The position numbers were made by a program, and so were the translations under genes. The notes beneath the pieces were generated by a model that did no database searches, was not told the DNA's origin, and saw nothing but the letters and a program-made list of their open reading frames with translations. DNA of 64,000 nt, taken from assembly GCA_027488215.1 (NCBI GenBank), contig JAIYCB010000002.1, positions 1 to 64,000 of the forward strand, read 5' to 3'. Source of the stretch: Comamonadaceae bacterium. Its GTDB lineage: Bacteria; Pseudomonadota; Gammaproteobacteria; Burkholderiales; Burkholderiaceae_C. This document shows, piece after piece, positions 45,904-54,513 of the stretch (positions within the stretch are counted from its first letter, which is position 1; every line of letters begins with the position of its first letter).

Positions 45904-46479
45904 TCAGCGGTCGGTCATTTCCGATTCGGGTCGTTCCAGCACGGTGTAGCCACGTTGCAAGTGGATCCGCATGACCCAGATTGAGCGCAGGCACATGGCA
46001 GCAAACCCGGCCATGACCACGCCGTAGACCAGGTTCATGGGCAAATCAATGATGGTCATTTTGTAGCTGCCCAGTTTTTGCATCATCTGTAAGGTCAAAT
46101 AAGTGGCCGTTCCAAAAAAGGCGATGCGCAGCACATCCACCACCAGGGCCAGCCGATAAGACAAGGCTCGGGGCATGAAGCGAAAGAAAAAGTCCACCTG
46201 GATGTGGTTGTTCTTGGCCACACCGATGGCCGCTCCGGTGAAGACGGTGGCAATCAGCAAGTAACGTGCAATTTCCTCGGTCCAGGCGGCCGAGTCATTG
46301 AGCACGTAACGGGTGAAAAATTGGTAAAAAACCGTTAGACCCAAAGCCCAGAAGAAAACCAGCGCCACCCACGCTTCAATCGTGGTTCCCGATAAATCCA
46401 CCTGTTCATCGGTGGCATGAAATTGACCATCTTCGCCCATGACATGGGGCATCGCGTCCAGATCGGGTGTGTTGCTCAT
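45904..46479 (-). CDS. TRAP transporter small permease (DctQ type)
   Basis: This protein of about 191 residues has four transmembrane helices (starting WVALVFFWALGLTVFYQFFTRYVL) and the DctQ segment WTEEIARYLLIATVFTGAAIGVAKNNHIQVDFFF. An N-terminal soluble stretch of about 35 acidic residues precedes the first helix and is longer than in most DctQ proteins. The ATG at 46479 is preferred over one nine codons upstream. Confidence 0.93.
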   Translation of the reverse strand: MSNTPDLDAMPHVMGEDGQFHATDEQVDLSGTTIEAWVALVFFWALGLTVFYQFFTRYVLNDSAAWTEEIARYLLIATVFTGAAIGVAKNNHIQVDFFFRFMPRALSYRLALVVDVLRIAFFGTATYLTLQMMQKLGSYKMTIIDLPMNLVYGVVMAGFAAMCLRSIWVMRIHLQRGYTVLERPESEMTDR

Positions 46480-46595
46480 CGCGAGTCCTTGGCTTGAAGC
46501 ATTCAAAAAGGTCGGTACAGGCCTGTCTTGGCCTTTGGCAGCCCATGACCGGCCGACAAGCGGGTCATGGGCAGGCTTTCGTCAAGCCCGGCAGA

Positions 46596-47585
46596 TCATT
46601 TGGCTGCCTGGATCTTGTCGAAGTCAGACTGTGTGAAGCCCATCGAGGTCAGAGGCTTGTTTTTCAGTACCGCATCCTGGAAAGATTTGCGGTCGACTTG
46701 CACCATCTGCAAACCCTTCTTGCGGAACTCTTCCACCAACTCGGCTTCGCGAGACTTGACTTTGGCAGATGCGCGCACAGCTGCTTCTTGCGTCACGTCG
46801 GTGAATATTTTCTTTTCAGCATCGCTCAGCCGGTTCCAGACATGGGGGGCGATCTGGGTGGTCAACCCGTCCACGATGTGCCCGGTGAGCATGATGGCCT
46901 TTTGCACTTCAAAGAATTTTTTGGCCTCGATCGTCGTCAAGGGGTTTTCTTGGGCTTCCACAGTGCCGTTTTGGAGGGCCAGGTACACCTCGGCAAAAGC
47001 AATCGGTGTGGGGTTGGCACCACAAGACTCAGGCGTTGCGCGGTAGGCAGGGACATCGGGCACACGGATCTTCAGACCTTTCATGCCTGCGCAGTTGGTG
47101 AAGGGTCGCTGGGCTGTGGTGTGGCGTGCACCGTAATAGGTGTAGGCCGTGACCTGAATGCCGGTACGGGCGCGGAATTCGCTGACCATTTCCTGGAACA
47201 CCGGGCTCTTGGAATAAGCGATCAGGTGGTCACCATCACGGAAGATGAAGGGATAGTAGGCAATGCCAAAACGGGGGTAGGTGCGGGCCGCAAAAGACGG
47301 GCCGCTGATGATCATGTCCACTGTGCCCAGGGTCAGACCCTGGTTGATGTCGGTTTCCTTGCCCAGTGTGGAGGCAGGGAAGACCTGGATATCGAATTTG
47401 CCATTGGTGCGTTTTTTGATTTCTTCAGCGGCCCAGACCGATTCGGTGTGGAAGGGCTCGGACGTTTCATACACGTGGGCCCATTTGAGTTTCTGCTGGG
47501 CCATGGCGCCGGCGCTGACCAGCAGTGTGCCGACGGCCACCGCACCGACGGCGGCCAGGGTTTTCAGGGTGAATCGTTTGCTCAT
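46596..47585 (-). CDS. TRAP transporter substrate-binding protein (DctP type)
   Basis: This 329-residue periplasmic receptor has a signal peptide (MSKRFTLKTLAAVGAVAVGTLLVSAGAMAQ). DctP features include LKWAHVYETSEPFHTESVWAAEEIKKRTNGKFDIQVFPASTLGKETD, and the conserved arginine segment KGLKIRVPDVPAYRATPESCGANPTPIAFAEVYLALQNGTVEAQENPL binds the ligand carboxylate. TRAP receptors of this clade often bind hexuronates or other sugar acids, which fits the operon. It lies 54 bases after the gntR gene. Confidence 0.95.
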   Translation of the reverse strand: MSKRFTLKTLAAVGAVAVGTLLVSAGAMAQQKLKWAHVYETSEPFHTESVWAAEEIKKRTNGKFDIQVFPASTLGKETDINQGLTLGTVDMIISGPSFAARTYPRFGIAYYPFIFRDGDHLIAYSKSPVFQEMVSEFRARTGIQVTAYTYYGARHTTAQRPFTNCAGMKGLKIRVPDVPAYRATPESCGANPTPIAFAEVYLALQNGTVEAQENPLTTIEAKKFFEVQKAIMLTGHIVDGLTTQIAPHVWNRLSDAEKKIFTDVTQEAAVRASAKVKSREAELVEEFRKKGLQMVQVDRKSFQDAVLKNKPLTSMGFTQSDFDKIQAAK

Positions 47586-47639
47586 CGTTGTCTCCTCATG
47601 GGGGTTGGAAATTTGCTGACGCGGGAACAGAAAACCACC

Positions 47640-48368
47640 CTAACGGGCGGGTGCGCGGCGCCAGCTCGCGCTGTATCTCTTGTGGGCTTGTTTCAGGTGC
47701 TTTTGCATTGCCTTGCGTGCAGCACTGGCGTTGTGCGACTGAATCGCGAGCAGCACTTGCTCGTGTTCGCCAATGGCTGCCTGCCAGGATTCGGGGTGTT
47801 CAAAATAGTTGCCCAGCCGTTCAAAAAGGGGCCCGTTACGTGCTTGCCAGAAGCGCTGCACGGTGTCCAGCAGCACGCTGTTGCCGCAGGCTTTGGCAAT
47901 GGCTTCGTGAAATGCTTCGTCACCTTCGCGTGGTACTTCGTCGCGTGCTGCTTCAAGCTTCATTTGCTGTAAGCCAACTTTGATGGCTTTCAGGTCTGCT
48001 TTTTGTGCGTGTGTGGCCGCCAAAGCCGCCACTTCGGCCTCAATCAACAAGCGTGCGCTCATCACTTCCAGTGGCCCCCAGTCGCCGGGTGTGTTGGCAT
48101 CGGTTTCAGAGGTAGATGAGGGTTTGCTGGGCGGTTCGATGTGCTGAACATAAATACCCGATCCGGTGCGCACTTCGATCATGCCTTCTACTTCCAGCGC
48201 GATCAGGGCTTCGCGTACCGAGGGACGGCTCACGCCCAGTTGCATGGCCAGGTCGCGTTCAGCCGGTAGGCGTGAGCCCAGCGCGAACTCGCCCGACGCC
48301 ATCAGCTGACGAAGCTGCTCGGCAATCTGGCGGTAAAGGCGCTGCGGTGCAACGGTATGCAAGGGCAT
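47640..48368 (-). CDS. GntR-family regulator, FadR/FCD subfamily
   Basis: This 242-residue regulator has a winged helix-turn-helix (about residues 8-75: LYRQIAEQLRQLMASGEFALGSRLPAERDLAMQLGVSRPSVREALIALEVEGMIEVRTGSGIYV) and a C-terminal FCD domain with metal-binding histidines (EAFHEAI, GEHEQVLLAI). This subfamily responds to uronates, sugar acids or carboxylates (UxuR, ExuR, LldR, FadR). It is the first gene of the minus-strand operon and faces the plus-strand operon across a 206-base region with a FadR-type operator. It therefore probably represses both and itself until an inducer binds. Confidence 0.93.
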   Translation of the reverse strand: MPLHTVAPQRLYRQIAEQLRQLMASGEFALGSRLPAERDLAMQLGVSRPSVREALIALEVEGMIEVRTGSGIYVQHIEPPSKPSSTSETDANTPGDWGPLEVMSARLLIEAEVAALAATHAQKADLKAIKVGLQQMKLEAARDEVPREGDEAFHEAIAKACGNSVLLDTVQRFWQARNGPLFERLGNYFEHPESWQAAIGEHEQVLLAIQSHNASAARKAMQKHLKQAHKRYSASWRRAPAR

Positions 48369-48389
48369 GGAGGATCAGGGATAACGTGA

Positions 48390-48420
48390 ATTGGACAAGT
48401 GGTCAGACCAATTGCACAAT
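48390..48420. promoter_or_regulatory. Divergent promoters with central FadR-type operator
   Basis: The palindrome TGGTCAGACCA (48400-48410) fits the FadR-family consensus TNGTNNNACNA. It lies in the spacer of TTGGAC-18-CACAAT on the plus strand (48391-48396, 48415-48420). Read on the minus strand, TTGTGC-18-TCCAAT (48419-48414 and 48395-48390) forms a second promoter-like pair. A dimer bound here would block both directions. Confidence 0.6.
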
Positions 48421-48574
48421 CATCACATGACCCGTCACCCCTGCCACTCCGCACAAACCCGCATGCCGCATGTCGCAAGCATGACGGCCAGTGCGCGCTG
48501 ATGGACGCATGCTCTCCTGTCTTGTGTTCAGGTCCCATTTGCTAGCTTCCTCAGGTTTCGCGCTTTAGCTCCCT

Positions 48575-49690
48575 ATGTCCCACGTCACCATCGACCGCGT
48601 CAGCCTTCGGCAAGTGAACTTGCCGCCCAAAGTTCTGCGCACTGACGCCATCCAGTCCTTTGTGACGCAGGAGACCCTTTTGCTCACTTTGCATTGCAGT
48701 GACGGCATCGACGCCACGGGTTACGCCTACACGATTGGCACCGGTGGCTCGTCGGTCATTGCCTTGCTCAAGGACCACTTGGCTCCCCGCCTGATTGGAC
48801 GAGACCCGGTCATGGTCGAGGCGATCTGGAAGGATTTGTTTTTCCACACCCACGCCACCGCTGTGGGCGCCATGACCAGCCTGGCCCTTGCCTGCGTGGA
48901 TACCGCCTTGTGGGACTGGCGGGCGCAAAGCCAGGGTCTGCCCTTGTGGCGTTTGCTGGGTGGGGCGCAGGCGCGTGTGCCGCTCTACACCACCGAGGGC
49001 GGCTGGCTTCACCTGTCGCCCCAAGCGCTGGTGGACCAAACGCTGGAGGCACAAGCGCAAGGCTTCAAAGGGGCCAAGATCAAGATTGGCCGACCCCATG
49101 TGAGCGAAGACGTGGCGCGCTTGAGTGCGGTGCGCGATGCAGTCGGGCCTGGCTTTGAGCTGATGACCGACGCCAATCAGGGCTTCCACCGCGCCGAGGT
49201 GGTACGCCGTGCGCGTGCTTTCGATGGTTTGGGTTTGGCCTGGATCGAAGAACCGCTGCCCGCCGAGGACGTGTCGGGCCACCGCCAGTTGCGTGAGCAC
49301 ACCAGCATACCCGTGGCCGTGGGCGAGTCCATGTACCACCCCATGCAGTTCCGTGAATACTTGGAGCAGAGTGCGTGTTCCATCGTGCAGCCCGATGTGG
49401 CGCGCATCGGTGGCATCACGCCCTGGATCAAGACTGCGCACCTGGCCGAAACCTTTGACGTGCCAGTCTGCCCGCACTTCTTGATGGAGCTGCATGTGAG
49501 CTTGTGCGCGGCCGTGCCCAATGCCACTTGGGTGGAATACATTCCGCAGCTCGACGACATCACCACTTCGCGGATGCAGGTGCAAAACGGCTTTGCGCTG
49601 CCACCCGAAACACCTGGCCTGGGCATCGCCTGGGACTGGGTGGCCATTCAACAACGACAGACGACCCACATGGAGATCAAGGCATCATGA
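48575..49690 (+). CDS. Mandelate racemase/muconate lactonizing-family dehydratase
   Basis: This 371-residue enolase-superfamily enzyme belongs to the MR subgroup. General bases are K168/K170 in GAKIKIG and H301 in VCPHFLMELH. Metal ligands are D199 in TDANQG, E225 in WIEEPLP and E251 in VGESMYHP. Such proteins dehydrate sugar acids (fuconate, galactonate, talarate, rhamnonate) or racemise. Together with the SDR and FAH genes that follow, a dehydratase producing a 2-keto-3-deoxy acid is most likely, for example in an L-fuconate-like route, but the exact acid cannot be read from the sequence. It is the first gene of the plus-strand operon, overlapping the next gene by ATGA. Confidence 0.88.
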   Translation: MSHVTIDRVSLRQVNLPPKVLRTDAIQSFVTQETLLLTLHCSDGIDATGYAYTIGTGGSSVIALLKDHLAPRLIGRDPVMVEAIWKDLFFHTHATAVGAMTSLALACVDTALWDWRAQSQGLPLWRLLGGAQARVPLYTTEGGWLHLSPQALVDQTLEAQAQGFKGAKIKIGRPHVSEDVARLSAVRDAVGPGFELMTDANQGFHRAEVVRRARAFDGLGLAWIEEPLPAEDVSGHRQLREHTSIPVAVGESMYHPMQFREYLEQSACSIVQPDVARIGGITPWIKTAHLAETFDVPVCPHFLMELHVSLCAAVPNATWVEYIPQLDDITTSRMQVQNGFALPPETPGLGIAWDWVAIQQRQTTHMEIKAS

Positions 49691-50436
49691 GACTCAAAGG
49701 AAAAATCGCACTCGTGACCGCTGCCGGTCAAGGCATTGGCCAAGCGGCTGCGCTGGCCATGGCGGCCGAAGGCGCCACCGTCTATGCGACCGATGTGAAC
49801 CCCGCACTGCTCAAGGCCTACCAGGGTGTGGCCAATGTACAAACTGCAGTGTTGAACGTGCTCGACAAGAAGGCGATTGCAGCCCAAATGGCCAGCATGG
49901 AGCGCATCGACATCATCTTCAATTGCGCTGGTTTTGTGCACAACGGCAACATCGAACTGGCCACTGACGAAGACTGGGAATTTGCCTTCAATCTGAATGT
50001 GCGTTCGCAGTTCTGGATGATCCAGGCCGCCATCCCCAAAATGCTGGCGCAGTTTGAAAAAGACGGCCATGGCGGCAGCATCATCAACATGGCCAGCGTG
50101 TGTTCCAGCGTGCGCGGCCTGCCCAACCGTTTCATTTATGGCGCAAGCAAAGCCGCCGTCATCGGTTTGACCAAAAGCGTAGCAGCTGATTATGTGCGCA
50201 AGGGCATTCGCTGCAATTGCATTTGCCCCGGTACGGTGGACACGCCTTCATTGCAAGACCGCATCAACAGCTATGCCGACCCGGTGCAGGCGCGTCAGGA
50301 CTTCATCAACCGCCAGCCCATGGGGCGCTTGGCCCAAGCGCATGAGATCGCGCCCATCGTCACCTTCCTGGCTTCCGACGAATCCATTTTCGCCACGGGC
50401 AATGCCTACATGGTCGACGGTGGCATGACCATTTGA
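49687..50436 (+). CDS. SDR dehydrogenase, 2-keto-3-deoxy-sugar-acid dehydrogenase type
   Basis: This 249-residue classical short-chain dehydrogenase has VTAAGQGIGQAAA (NAD motif), NCAGFVHNG, catalytic serine in NMASVCSSV, and YGASKAAVIGLTK. The sequence around SIINMASVCSSVRGLPNRFIYGASKAAV and CNCICPGTVDTPSLQDRINSYADP closely follows the BDH2/2-keto-3-deoxy-L-fuconate dehydrogenase group. It would oxidise C4 of a 2-keto-3-deoxy acid to a 2,4-diketo acid. The start at 49687 overlaps the previous stop. Confidence 0.88.
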   Translation: MRLKGKIALVTAAGQGIGQAAALAMAAEGATVYATDVNPALLKAYQGVANVQTAVLNVLDKKAIAAQMASMERIDIIFNCAGFVHNGNIELATDEDWEFAFNLNVRSQFWMIQAAIPKMLAQFEKDGHGGSIINMASVCSSVRGLPNRFIYGASKAAVIGLTKSVAADYVRKGIRCNCICPGTVDTPSLQDRINSYADPVQARQDFINRQPMGRLAQAHEIAPIVTFLASDESIFATGNAYMVDGGMTI

Positions 50437-50467
50437 TACGCAACACTTCAAACGTAGAAAGACACAC

Positions 50468-51226
50468 ATGAACTTGCTCGATATGAAAGGCCGCCACGCG
50501 GTCATCACCGGAGGAGCCACGGGTCTGGGCTTTGCCATTGCACAACGCATGCTGGCCTCGGGCGCCCGCGTCACGATTTGGGACCGTGATGTGGCGGGCA
50601 TGGGCAAAGCCGCCGAGCAGCTGCGTCAAGGCCAACTGGGTGCGGTGGTCAACACGGTGCAGGTCGATGTGGCTGACCACGCCTCGGTGGTTCAGGCCAC
50701 CGCGCAAACCACGGCCCTGGCGGGGGTGGACGTGCTGGTCAACAGCGCCGGCATCACCGGCCCGAACGTCAAGGTGTGGGATTACCCGGTGGAGGCCTGG
50801 AAGCAGGTGTTCGATGTGAACGTGCATGGTCTTTTTTATTGCTGCCGAGAACTCAGCGCCCACATGAAAGCGCGCAACTACGGGCGCATTGTCAACATCG
50901 CTTCGGTGGCGGGCAAGGACGGCAACCCCAATGCCAGCGCTTACAGCGCCAGTAAGGCGGCGGTCATTGGCCTCACCAAATCGCTGGGCAAAGAGCTGGC
51001 CGACACGGGCGTGCGCGTGAACTGTGTCACCCCGGCGGCTGTGAAGACGGCGATCTTTGATCAAATGACGCCCGAGCACATCCAATTCATGCTCTCCAAG
51101 ATTCCGATGGCCCGTTTTGGCGAGCCCGAAGAAGTCGCCGCCATGGTGACTTGGTTGAGCACCGAAGAATGTTCCTTCTCCACCGGCGCGGTCTTTGACT
51201 TGTCCGGTGGCCGCTCCACGTATTGA
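50468..51226 (+). CDS. SDR-family dehydrogenase
   Basis: This 252-residue classical short-chain dehydrogenase has ITGGATGLGFAIA (cofactor), VNSAGITGPNV, NIASVAGKDGNPNASAYSASKAAVIGLTKSLGKEL (Ser-Tyr-Lys triad) and FDLSGGRSTY at the end. It is only distantly similar to the preceding SDR, so it probably performs a different step, such as oxidising the free sugar or an alcohol of the acid. It lies 31 bases after the first SDR gene. Confidence 0.92.
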   Translation: MNLLDMKGRHAVITGGATGLGFAIAQRMLASGARVTIWDRDVAGMGKAAEQLRQGQLGAVVNTVQVDVADHASVVQATAQTTALAGVDVLVNSAGITGPNVKVWDYPVEAWKQVFDVNVHGLFYCCRELSAHMKARNYGRIVNIASVAGKDGNPNASAYSASKAAVIGLTKSLGKELADTGVRVNCVTPAAVKTAIFDQMTPEHIQFMLSKIPMARFGEPEEVAAMVTWLSTEECSFSTGAVFDLSGGRSTY

Positions 51227-51252
51227 TCTTTTTTGAAAACTGAAAGGCAACC

Positions 51253-52116
51253 ATGAAACTCGTTCGCTATGGCCAACCCGGCAAGGAAAAACCAGGTCTG
51301 ATCGATGTCGAAGGCCGCTTGCGCGACCTGAGCGGTGTGGTCAAAGACATCTCTCCTGATCAACTGAGTGACAAGGCCCTGGCCAAGTTGGCCAAAGTCA
51401 AAACCGACAAGCTGCCCTTGGTGCGCGGCAAAAAGCGTTTTGGCACGCCCATCTCGTACACCAGCAAGTTCATCGCGATTGGCCTGAACTACGCCGACCA
51501 TGCGGCCGAGTCGAACATGCCCATCCCTGCTGAACCCATTGTGTTCACCAAGGCCATCTCCTGCATTCAGGGCGCGAACGACGACGTCATGCTGCCCAAG
51601 GGCTCCAAAAAGTCCGACTGGGAAGTGGAACTGGGCATCGTGATTGGCACCCGCGCCCGCTATGTCACGCAGAAAGACGCATTCAACCATGTGGCCGGCT
51701 ACTGCGTCGTTAATGACGTGAGCGAGCGTGAATACCAACTCGAGCGCGGCGCCACTTGGGACAAGGGCAAGGGCTGCGACACCTTCGGCCCCGTGGGTCC
51801 ATGGTTGGTCACGCGTGACGAAGTGCCCAATCCACAAGCCTTGGGCATGTGGCTGGACGTGAACGGCGTGCGTTTTCAGACCGGCAACACCAAGACCATG
51901 ATCTTTGGCGTGGCCAAGCTGGTGAGCTACGTGAGCCAGTTCATGACTCTGGAACCCGGCGACATCATCACCACTGGCACGCCACCCGGCGTGGGCATGG
52001 GCGTCAAGGTGGACGGCAAACCTGCGCCCGTGTTCTTGAAGCGCGGCGACGTGATGCGTTTGGGCATCGACGGCTTGGGCGAGCAAACCCAGAAAGTCGT
52101 GGCCTTCAAGGCCTGA
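51253..52116 (+). CDS. Fumarylacetoacetate hydrolase-family protein (diketo-acid hydrolase)
   Basis: This 287-residue FAH-fold enzyme has [22 protein letters not shown], the metal-binding glutamates in [15 protein letters not shown], and [39 protein letters not shown]. This clade includes 2,4-diketo-3-deoxy-L-fuconate hydrolase and ureidoglycolate lyase-like proteins. After a dehydratase and a dehydrogenase, cleavage of a 2,4-diketo acid to pyruvate plus a hydroxy acid is the natural last step. It ends the plus-strand operon. Confidence 0.9.
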   Translation: MKLVRYGQPGKEKPGLIDVEGRLRDLSGVVKDISPDQLSDKALAKLAKVKTDKLPLVRGKKRFGTPISYTSKFIAIGLNYADHAAESNMPIPAEPIVFTKAISCIQGANDDVMLPKGSKKSDWEVELGIVIGTRARYVTQKDAFNHVAGYCVVNDVSEREYQLERGATWDKGKGCDTFGPVGPWLVTRDEVPNPQALGMWLDVNGVRFQTGNTKTMIFGVAKLVSYVSQFMTLEPGDIITTGTPPGVGMGVKVDGKPAPVFLKRGDVMRLGIDGLGEQTQKVVAFKA

Positions 52117-52126
52117 GGGTCCGGGG

Positions 52127-52176
52127 CAGTGCGTGTGGCCTTGGCGGCACGCACTGACGCCTGACGCTGTCAGGCG
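52127..52176 (+). terminator. Tandem hairpins after the sugar-acid operon
   Basis: Two perfect stems follow each other: CAGTGCGTG/CACGCACTG (52127-52135, 52148-52156, 12-base loop) and CGCCTGAC/GTCAGGCG (52158-52165, 52169-52176, 3-base loop). Neither has a T run, so they may be a Rho-assisted terminator or 3'-end stabiliser rather than an intrinsic terminator. They end 31 bases before aroB. Confidence 0.45.
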
Positions 52177-52207
52177 AATCCCCACCAAAGCCCCTACACT
52201 TGGGGCT

Positions 52208-53335
52208 ATGTCCGAGCCTCTATCCCACCCCCAAACCTCGCCCCTCCAAACGGTTGCCATTTCGCTGGACGACCGCAGTTACGACATCCTCATTGGCCAA
52301 GGCTTGCTCGGCCGAGCGGACACTTGGGCTGGATTGCCCAAGGCGAGCACCGCCATGATCGTGACCAACGACACGATTGCCCCGTTGTACGAAGCCGCTT
52401 TGCGCAGCGCCATCGCGCCGCATTACAAGCAAGTCCACACCGTGGTGCTGCCCGATGGCGAGTCGCACAAGGACTGGCAGACTCTGAACCTGATTTTTGA
52501 CGCGCTGCTGGGCCAAGGCTGTGACCGCAAGACGGTGCTCTTTGCGCTGGGCGGCGGCGTGGTGGGCGACATGACCGGCTTCGCCGCTGCCAGTTACATG
52601 CGTGGCGTTCCCTTTGTTCAAGTGCCCACCACATTGCTGTCACAAGTGGATTCTTCGGTGGGCGGCAAAACCGCCATCAACCACCCGCTGGGCAAAAACA
52701 TGATCGGCGCTTTTTACCAGCCTGTGCGCGTGGTCTGTGACCTGAACACCCTGGCTACCTTGCCTCCGCGCGAGTTGAGCGCGGGCCTGGCCGAAGTCAT
52801 CAAATACGGCCCGATTGCCGACATGGATTTCTTGGACTGGATCGAGGCGAACATTGACGCACTGATGGCGCAAGACCCTTCTGTGATGGCGCACGCTGTT
52901 CAACGCAGTTGCGAGATCAAGGCCTGGGTGGTCGGGCAAGACGAGCGCGAAGCAGGCCTGCGCGCCATCCTCAACTTTGGCCACACCTTTGGCCACGCCA
53001 TCGAGGCGGGTCTAGGTTTTGGCGTTTGGTTGCACGGAGAGGCTGTGGGCTGCGGCATGGTCATGGCCGCGGAGTTGTCTCAGCGACTGGGCAAGGTCGA
53101 TGCGGCCTTTGTGGCGCGCTTGCGCGCCATCATCGAGCGAGCGGGCTTGCCGGTGCGCGGCCCGGTGATTGATGCGGCCGACAACGCGGGCCACTACATC
53201 GAACACATGCGCCTGGATAAAAAAGCCATCGGCGGCGACATCCAGTTTGTGGTGATCGATGGCCCCGGCAAAGCTAGCGTGTGCGGTGCGCCCGACGCGA
53301 TGGTGCGCGAGGTGATCAACGCCTGCTGCGCTTGA
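52208..53335 (+). CDS. aroB: 3-dehydroquinate synthase
   Basis: This is the second enzyme of the shikimate pathway (DAHP to 3-dehydroquinate, NAD and zinc dependent). The 375-residue protein has [75 protein letters not shown], and zinc ligands in [18 protein letters not shown] and HGEAVGCGM. The start at 52208 gives the family length; the frame continues upstream without homology. Its stop overlaps the next start (TGATG at 53333-53337). aroK, often upstream, is not adjacent. Confidence 0.97.
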   Translation: MSEPLSHPQTSPLQTVAISLDDRSYDILIGQGLLGRADTWAGLPKASTAMIVTNDTIAPLYEAALRSAIAPHYKQVHTVVLPDGESHKDWQTLNLIFDALLGQGCDRKTVLFALGGGVVGDMTGFAAASYMRGVPFVQVPTTLLSQVDSSVGGKTAINHPLGKNMIGAFYQPVRVVCDLNTLATLPPRELSAGLAEVIKYGPIADMDFLDWIEANIDALMAQDPSVMAHAVQRSCEIKAWVVGQDEREAGLRAILNFGHTFGHAIEAGLGFGVWLHGEAVGCGMVMAAELSQRLGKVDAAFVARLRAIIERAGLPVRGPVIDAADNAGHYIEHMRLDKKAIGGDIQFVVIDGPGKASVCGAPDAMVREVINACCA

Positions 53336-54513
53336 TGGCCATGTACGCGGAGTCCGTTGCGCTCTCGATCGGTTCGCAGTCCAGCTTGTCAGCGTTGGCA
53401 TGCGACCCGGCGCACAGCCGGGGTCGACGCTTTGCTGAAGCCCCAGCGCCCACGCGCAACGCTTTCCAGCGCGACCGCGACCGTATCGTGCATTCCACGG
53501 CATTTCGGCGGCTGGTTTACAAGACGCAGGTGTTTTTGAACCACGAAGGCGATTTGTTCCGCACGCGTCTGACGCATTCACTCGAAGTCGCGCAGCTGGG
53601 CAGATCCATCGCCCGTGCCCTGGGCCTGAACGAGGATTTGGTCGAGGCCGTGGCATTGGCGCACGACTTGGGCCATACGCCTTTTGGCCATGCTGGACAG
53701 GATGTGCTGAATGAATGCATGACCGAGCACGGCGGTTTTGAGCACAACTTGCAAAGCCTGCGTGTCGTTGACCAACTCGAAGAGCGTTACCCTGCGTTCG
53801 ACGGGCTCAACCTGAGTTTTGAAACCCGCGAAGGCGTGCTCAAACACTGCTCAAGGGCCAACGCCGAGCAGCTGGAGCAGATGGAGCCGGGCGGGGTGGG
53901 GCGGCGCTTCATCGACCACACCCAACCCAGTCTTGAGGCGCAGTTGTGCAATCTGGCCGACGCAATTGCCTACAACGCGCACGACATCGACGACGGCGTG
54001 CGCTCGGGCCTGATCAGCATGGAGCAACTGCTGCAAGTGGATCTGTTCGCTGACTACCACCAACAGACCTTGGCCGAGCATCCCGGCTTGCTGGCCAAAC
54101 CGCGTCGCCTGCTCTACGAAAGCATTCGCCGTATGCTGAGCGACCAGGTGTATGACGTGATCGACACCACCCGCCGGGCCGTAGCCTACTTGGGTGTTCG
54201 CACGCTGGACCAAGCCCGCTTGGCTGGCCCTCTTGTGGCTTTCAGTCCCAGCATGAAAACGCGCAGCATCGAACTCAAAAAGTTTTTGTTTGCGCAGCTC
54301 TACCGTCACCCGCAAGTCATGCACACCACCGGTCAGGCCCAGCAGGTGGTGCGCGAGTTGTTTGCGGCCTATGTGGCGCAACCTTCCGAAATGCCGATCG
54401 ACTTTGCTACCAGCGCCGACCTGCATCGCTCCGTGGCCGACTACATCGCCGGCATGACCGACCGTTTCGCTTTGCGCGAACACGAACGCCTGACGGGGCG
54501 CAAGCTGCTTTGA
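53335..54513 (+). CDS. dGTP triphosphohydrolase-like protein (Dgt family)
   Basis: This HD-domain enzyme of about 392 residues has the metal motif RLTHSLEVAQLGRSIARALG and HDLGHTPFGHAGQDVLNE (His-Asp pair). The remaining signatures are FEHNLQSLRVV and NLADAIAYNAHDIDDGVRSG. Members hydrolyse dGTP or other dNTPs to nucleoside plus triphosphate; this shorter form is the 'deoxyguanosinetriphosphate triphosphohydrolase-like' type with relaxed specificity. Its ATG overlaps the aroB stop, the gene order aroB-dgt being common in betaproteobacteria. A second ATG two codons later is possible. Confidence 0.93.
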   Translation: MAMYAESVALSIGSQSSLSALACDPAHSRGRRFAEAPAPTRNAFQRDRDRIVHSTAFRRLVYKTQVFLNHEGDLFRTRLTHSLEVAQLGRSIARALGLNEDLVEAVALAHDLGHTPFGHAGQDVLNECMTEHGGFEHNLQSLRVVDQLEERYPAFDGLNLSFETREGVLKHCSRANAEQLEQMEPGGVGRRFIDHTQPSLEAQLCNLADAIAYNAHDIDDGVRSGLISMEQLLQVDLFADYHQQTLAEHPGLLAKPRRLLYESIRRMLSDQVYDVIDTTRRAVAYLGVRTLDQARLAGPLVAFSPSMKTRSIELKKFLFAQLYRHPQVMHTTGQAQQVVRELFAAYVAQPSEMPIDFATSADLHRSVADYIAGMTDRFALREHERLTGRKLL

